From the NCBI GenBank assembly GCA_934120715.1, contig CAKOUW010000003.1:1-64000 (forward strand): a stretch of 64,000 nt of DNA, in the 5' to 3' direction. The notes beneath the pieces were generated by a model, which was not told where the DNA came from, did no database searches, and was given only the letters and a program-made list of their open reading frames with translations. Position 1 is the first letter of the stretch; each line of letters opens with the position of its first letter. The translations under genes and the position numbers were made by a program. Positions 61,299-64,000 of this stretch are shown one piece after another. Source of the stretch: an uncultured Bacilli bacterium. GTDB taxonomy: Bacteria; Bacillota_I; Bacilli_A; RF39; UBA660.

Positions 61299-63617
61299 TT
61301 ATCTTCCACAACACTCTGGTGATGTAATTTTTTCCATTGGAATCCCCTCAAATTCATGTCTGCCACATCCAGGACAAACATCATTAATAACACCAACATA
61401 TCCACATACTGGATCTCTATCTACCGGATGGTTAACTGCACCATATCCAATACCAGATTCCTTCATAATACGGATAACCTTTTCAAATGCATCAACGTTG
61501 CTAGCAACATCTCCATCTAATTCAATATAAGAAATATGTCCACCATTAGTAAGTTCATGATAAGGAGCCTCAGTCTTAATCTTATCAGTAATACTAATAT
61601 TGTAATAAACTGGTACATGGAATGAATTTGTATAATATTCTCTATCAGTAACACCCTTAATTTTTCCATAAATCGCTCTATCTATTGCTGTAAATCTACC
61701 AGATAATCCTTCAGCTGGAGTAGCTAAACAAGTAAAATTAAGATTATACTTTTCACAGTTTTCATCACACTTTTTACGCATGAATTTAATAATTTCAAGG
61801 CCCAACTTTTGACTAGCTTTACTTTCACCATGATGTTCACCAGTTAAAGCCTTTAAACACTCTGCTAAACCAATAAAACCAGTAGATAATGAACCATGTT
61901 TCCAAACTTTTCTTAAACGATCAGTAGGTTTTAATTTTTCACCATTAGTCCAAACACCTTGTCCTAACAAGAATGGAAAATTATAAGAATGCTTACTGCA
62001 TTGAACTTCAAACCTTTCAAGTAATTGATCACGAACCTTATCCATAATTTCACCAAGTTCATTATAAAAGCCCTTCATATCAGCTTTATCACGTTCTTTT
62101 AAAGCAATTCCATATTTTATACCAAGTCTAGGTAAATTAATTGTTGTAAATGATAAATTACCTCTTCCAGTAACAACTTGATTATCAGGTGATGTTACAT
62201 CAGCAAAAACTCTTGTACGACAACCCATATAAGCTATTTCTGTATTAACGTCTCCTGGTTTATAATATTGCAAATTAAATGGTGCATCCACAAATGCAAA
62301 GTTAGGGAAAAGTCTTTTAGCAGATACTTTACAAGCCAATCTAAATAAATCATAATTTGGATCTTCTTTATTATAGTTAACCCCATCTTTAACCTTAAAT
62401 ATTGATACTGGGAAGATTGGTGTTTCTCCATTACCTAAACCTCTATCAATTGATAAAAGTAAATTTTTAATAACCATTCTACCTTCTGGAGTAGTATCAG
62501 TACCAAAGTTAACAGATGAGAACGGTACCTGAGCTCCAGCTCTTGAATGCATTGTATTTAAATTATGTACAAATGCTTCCATTGCTTGTTGTGTAGCTCT
62601 ATCTGTTTTTTGTAAAGCTTTCTCATTTGCTAATTTAAATATTTCTTTTACTCGCTCAGAACTTTTTTGATAATCAGAAAATTCTTCTAAATTAACATCT
62701 ATACTATCAATTTTATCAATTTCTCTAATAATTCTATCTATATTAATAACTCCAATAAAACCATCTAAATCTAGGAAATCATATATCGTCTGTTTAAACT
62801 GTTTCTTAAAAGTTTTCAAAACTCCAGGAGCTAAATAGTAATCAAGTGCTGGTATAGATTGACCACCATGTTGATCATTTTGATTAGCTTGAATAACTAT
62901 AGCAGCAAGTGAACCATAAGTAGAAATATCTTGTGGAGGTCTTACATATCCATGCCCTGTATCAAATCCATTCTTAAATAATTTTGCTAAATCTATTTGA
63001 CAACAAGTAGTAGTACCCATTGCTAAAAAGTCCATATCATGAATGTGAATCTCACCCTCATCATGCATCTTAGCAAATTCTGGTTTCATTAAATACGCCT
63101 TAGCAAATTCTCTTGAAACAGTTGAACCATATTGAAGCATTGTACCCATTGGACTATTACCATCAATATTAGCATTTTCTCTTTTAGCATCTTCTTCATT
63201 TGCTGATTTTAACCCTAAATTTTCTAAGGACTTTAAAAACTTATGAGTCTTCTTATCATCAAAGAAAGACTTTCTAGATTGAGCTCTTCTCTCACGATAT
63301 TCTGAAAATGATTTATAAACATCTTGATACCCTTTAGCAGATAATTCCTCTTCAATAAGATCTTGAATTTGTTCAATCTTAAATTTATCTGTATCTTTAG
63401 AAGCCTTTTCAATCTTTTTTAAAACAGCTTGATAAACTTTTTGAATATCCTTAGTGTCATATTTTCTTGGAGTTCTTTCGTCTTCACCATCATCTACCTC
63501 AACACTGTCAAAACCCTTTTTAATCGCAAGAGCAATTTTAGTCTCATCAAAAGGAACCTTTTTACCATTTCTTTTAATAACCATTAACTCATCTAATTTG
63601 TTGCTTACATCTACCAT
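61299..63617 (-). CDS. nrdD: Anaerobic ribonucleoside-triphosphate reductase, large part lacking the glycyl-radical tail
   Basis: 772 residues. An N-terminal ATP-cone (VIKRNGKKVPFDETKI) for allosteric control is followed by the catalytic barrel with NSPMGTMLQYG, HIHDMD, AGAQVPFSSVNFGTDT and TCLATPAEGLSGRF. The end has the zinc-type Cys set (PVCGYVGVINDVCPGCGR and ECCGR) and then stops. The RVxGY glycyl-radical motif that normally follows is encoded by the next gene. Makes deoxynucleotides without oxygen. GGAGG lies before the ATG. Confidence 0.93.
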   Translation of the reverse strand: MVDVSNKLDELMVIKRNGKKVPFDETKIALAIKKGFDSVEVDDGEDERTPRKYDTKDIQKVYQAVLKKIEKASKDTDKFKIEQIQDLIEEELSAKGYQDVYKSFSEYRERRAQSRKSFFDDKKTHKFLKSLENLGLKSANEEDAKRENANIDGNSPMGTMLQYGSTVSREFAKAYLMKPEFAKMHDEGEIHIHDMDFLAMGTTTCCQIDLAKLFKNGFDTGHGYVRPPQDISTYGSLAAIVIQANQNDQHGGQSIPALDYYLAPGVLKTFKKQFKQTIYDFLDLDGFIGVINIDRIIREIDKIDSIDVNLEEFSDYQKSSERVKEIFKLANEKALQKTDRATQQAMEAFVHNLNTMHSRAGAQVPFSSVNFGTDTTPEGRMVIKNLLLSIDRGLGNGETPIFPVSIFKVKDGVNYNKEDPNYDLFRLACKVSAKRLFPNFAFVDAPFNLQYYKPGDVNTEIAYMGCRTRVFADVTSPDNQVVTGRGNLSFTTINLPRLGIKYGIALKERDKADMKGFYNELGEIMDKVRDQLLERFEVQCSKHSYNFPFLLGQGVWTNGEKLKPTDRLRKVWKHGSLSTGFIGLAECLKALTGEHHGESKASQKLGLEIIKFMRKKCDENCEKYNLNFTCLATPAEGLSGRFTAIDRAIYGKIKGVTDREYYTNSFHVPVYYNISITDKIKTEAPYHELTNGGHISYIELDGDVASNVDAFEKVIRIMKESGIGYGAVNHPVDRDPVCGYVGVINDVCPGCGRHEFEGIPMEKITSPECCGR

Positions 63618-63720
63618 ACAAAAACCTCCACTATAAGTAACTTATAATTAAATTTTAGAAACTCTTTCATAAAAAATCAATAGAAAAAAAGATACTTTTT
63701 TTACCATTTTTTCTAATCCG

Positions 63721-63732
63721 TTGATATATCAA
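63721..63732. promoter_or_regulatory. 12-bp palindrome upstream of nrdD
   Basis: TTGATATATCAA, perfect, about 105 nt before the nrdD start. It does not match the NrdR box. Could be an operator, but such short AT palindromes also arise by chance here. Confidence 0.3.
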
Positions 63733-63788
63733 TAAAACAGCCAAAAAATTTTTTTGTTCGATTTACGACAATTGACATTTTTTATACA

Positions 63789-63824
63789 TTTAAAAAAAAT
63801 ACTTTTCTCAAAAAAAGTATTTTT
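63789..63824 (-). terminator. Terminator of the dUTPase-like gene
   Basis: AAAATACTTTT / AAAAGTATTTT stem with 6-nt loop, then eight T on the minus strand. Confidence 0.8.
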
Positions 63825-63913
63825 AGCAAAAAAAGTTTTATTATTTTCCTTATTTTTCAATAAATCAGTAGTTTACAAAAAGTAAATTTTTTAAAAAATA
63901 AAAAAAATGATTT

Positions 63914-64000
63914 TTACATTTTTTTAATTTCTGCATCAGTTGAGCCGAAGCCACCTCTCCTAGTTCCAGCAGCATTATCGCCATCGCAAATCAAATATTT
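63914..64000 (-). CDS. dUTPase-like protein, C-terminal 28 residues
   Basis: The frame enters from the right edge: KYLICDGDNAAGTRRGGFGS, then TDAEIKKM and TAA at 63914. RxGGFGST is motif V of trimeric dUTP diphosphatases, the flexible tail that closes on the substrate. Lying beside the nrd operon fits a role in dNTP supply. Only this tail is visible. Confidence 0.65.
   Translation of the reverse strand, partial: KYLICDGDNAAGTRRGGFGSTDAEIKKM

Noticed and set aside
1..64000. CRISPR array or rRNA operon
   Set aside because: No regularly spaced direct repeats with unique spacers and no conserved rRNA segments were seen anywhere.
1..64000. Mycoplasma-type genetic code (TGA = Trp)
   Set aside because: Trp positions in conserved proteins use TGG, and TGA serves as a stop in several genes, such as pssD and spoVAC.

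Overview
The window comes from a very AT-rich, anaerobic, spore-forming Firmicute, most likely an uncultivated gut Bacilli/Mollicutes relative (inference). The evidence is pyruvate:ferredoxin oxidoreductase, class III (oxygen-sensitive) ribonucleotide reductase, a SigF-like sporulation sigma factor with spoVAC-VAD-VAE, strong AGGAGG-type ribosome sites, and TGG as Trp codon with TGA used as stop (so not the Mycoplasma code). Most genes lie on the minus strand in tightly spaced operons closed by clear intrinsic terminators.

Layout. 0-13 kb is a surface/sensing accessory region. It holds an HTH regulator, a collagen-like spore-surface-type protein, two copies of a divergent cassette (InlB/Flg_new-repeat membrane protein opposite a LuxR-type response regulator), a beta-helix-like wall protein, and a two-gene sensor pair. 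Each cassette copy has lost the opposite gene. 13-21 kb is a probable single operon under a TetR repressor: a small membrane protein, two ABC exporters, a YbaK-type deacylase and a HAD phosphatase. 21-25.4 kb carries envelope proteins and a rhodanese/thioredoxin-like pair. 25.4-30 kb is a decayed integrative element: an IS256-family remnant abutting a truncated tyrosine recombinase, then a three-gene cargo operon (107-aa protein, Fic, OLD-type AAA+TOPRIM nuclease) under a consensus promoter with two operator dyads, next to a candidate small RNA.

30-37 kb has a phosphodiesterase-GNAT fusion, recG, a second candidate structured RNA and nifJ. 37-43 kb is a polysaccharide operon (GT4, PssD, a PssE-GtrA fusion, GT2, phosphodiester glycosidase). 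43-51 kb has a repeat-rich membrane protein, RNA-modifying enzymes, a membrane polysaccharide deacetylase and flavodoxin-like proteins. 51 kb has tRNA-Leu(CAA). 52-54 kb has a membrane-anchored serpin. 54-59.4 kb has scpAB and the sporulation cluster (SpoIIAA-like STAS, SigF-like, SpoVAC/AD/AE) with no spoIIAB. 60.5-63.6 kb is the anaerobic ribonucleotide reductase operon, in which the glycyl-radical tail of NrdD is a separate 53-codon gene. The window ends in the tail of a dUTPase-like gene.

Strongest leads: the reciprocal decay of the duplicated cassette, including an exact junction between two broken genes; the split NrdD; the OLD-Fic cargo operon; and two unassigned structured RNAs at 30.0 and 33.7 kb that share a 7-nt complementary C/G-rich element.
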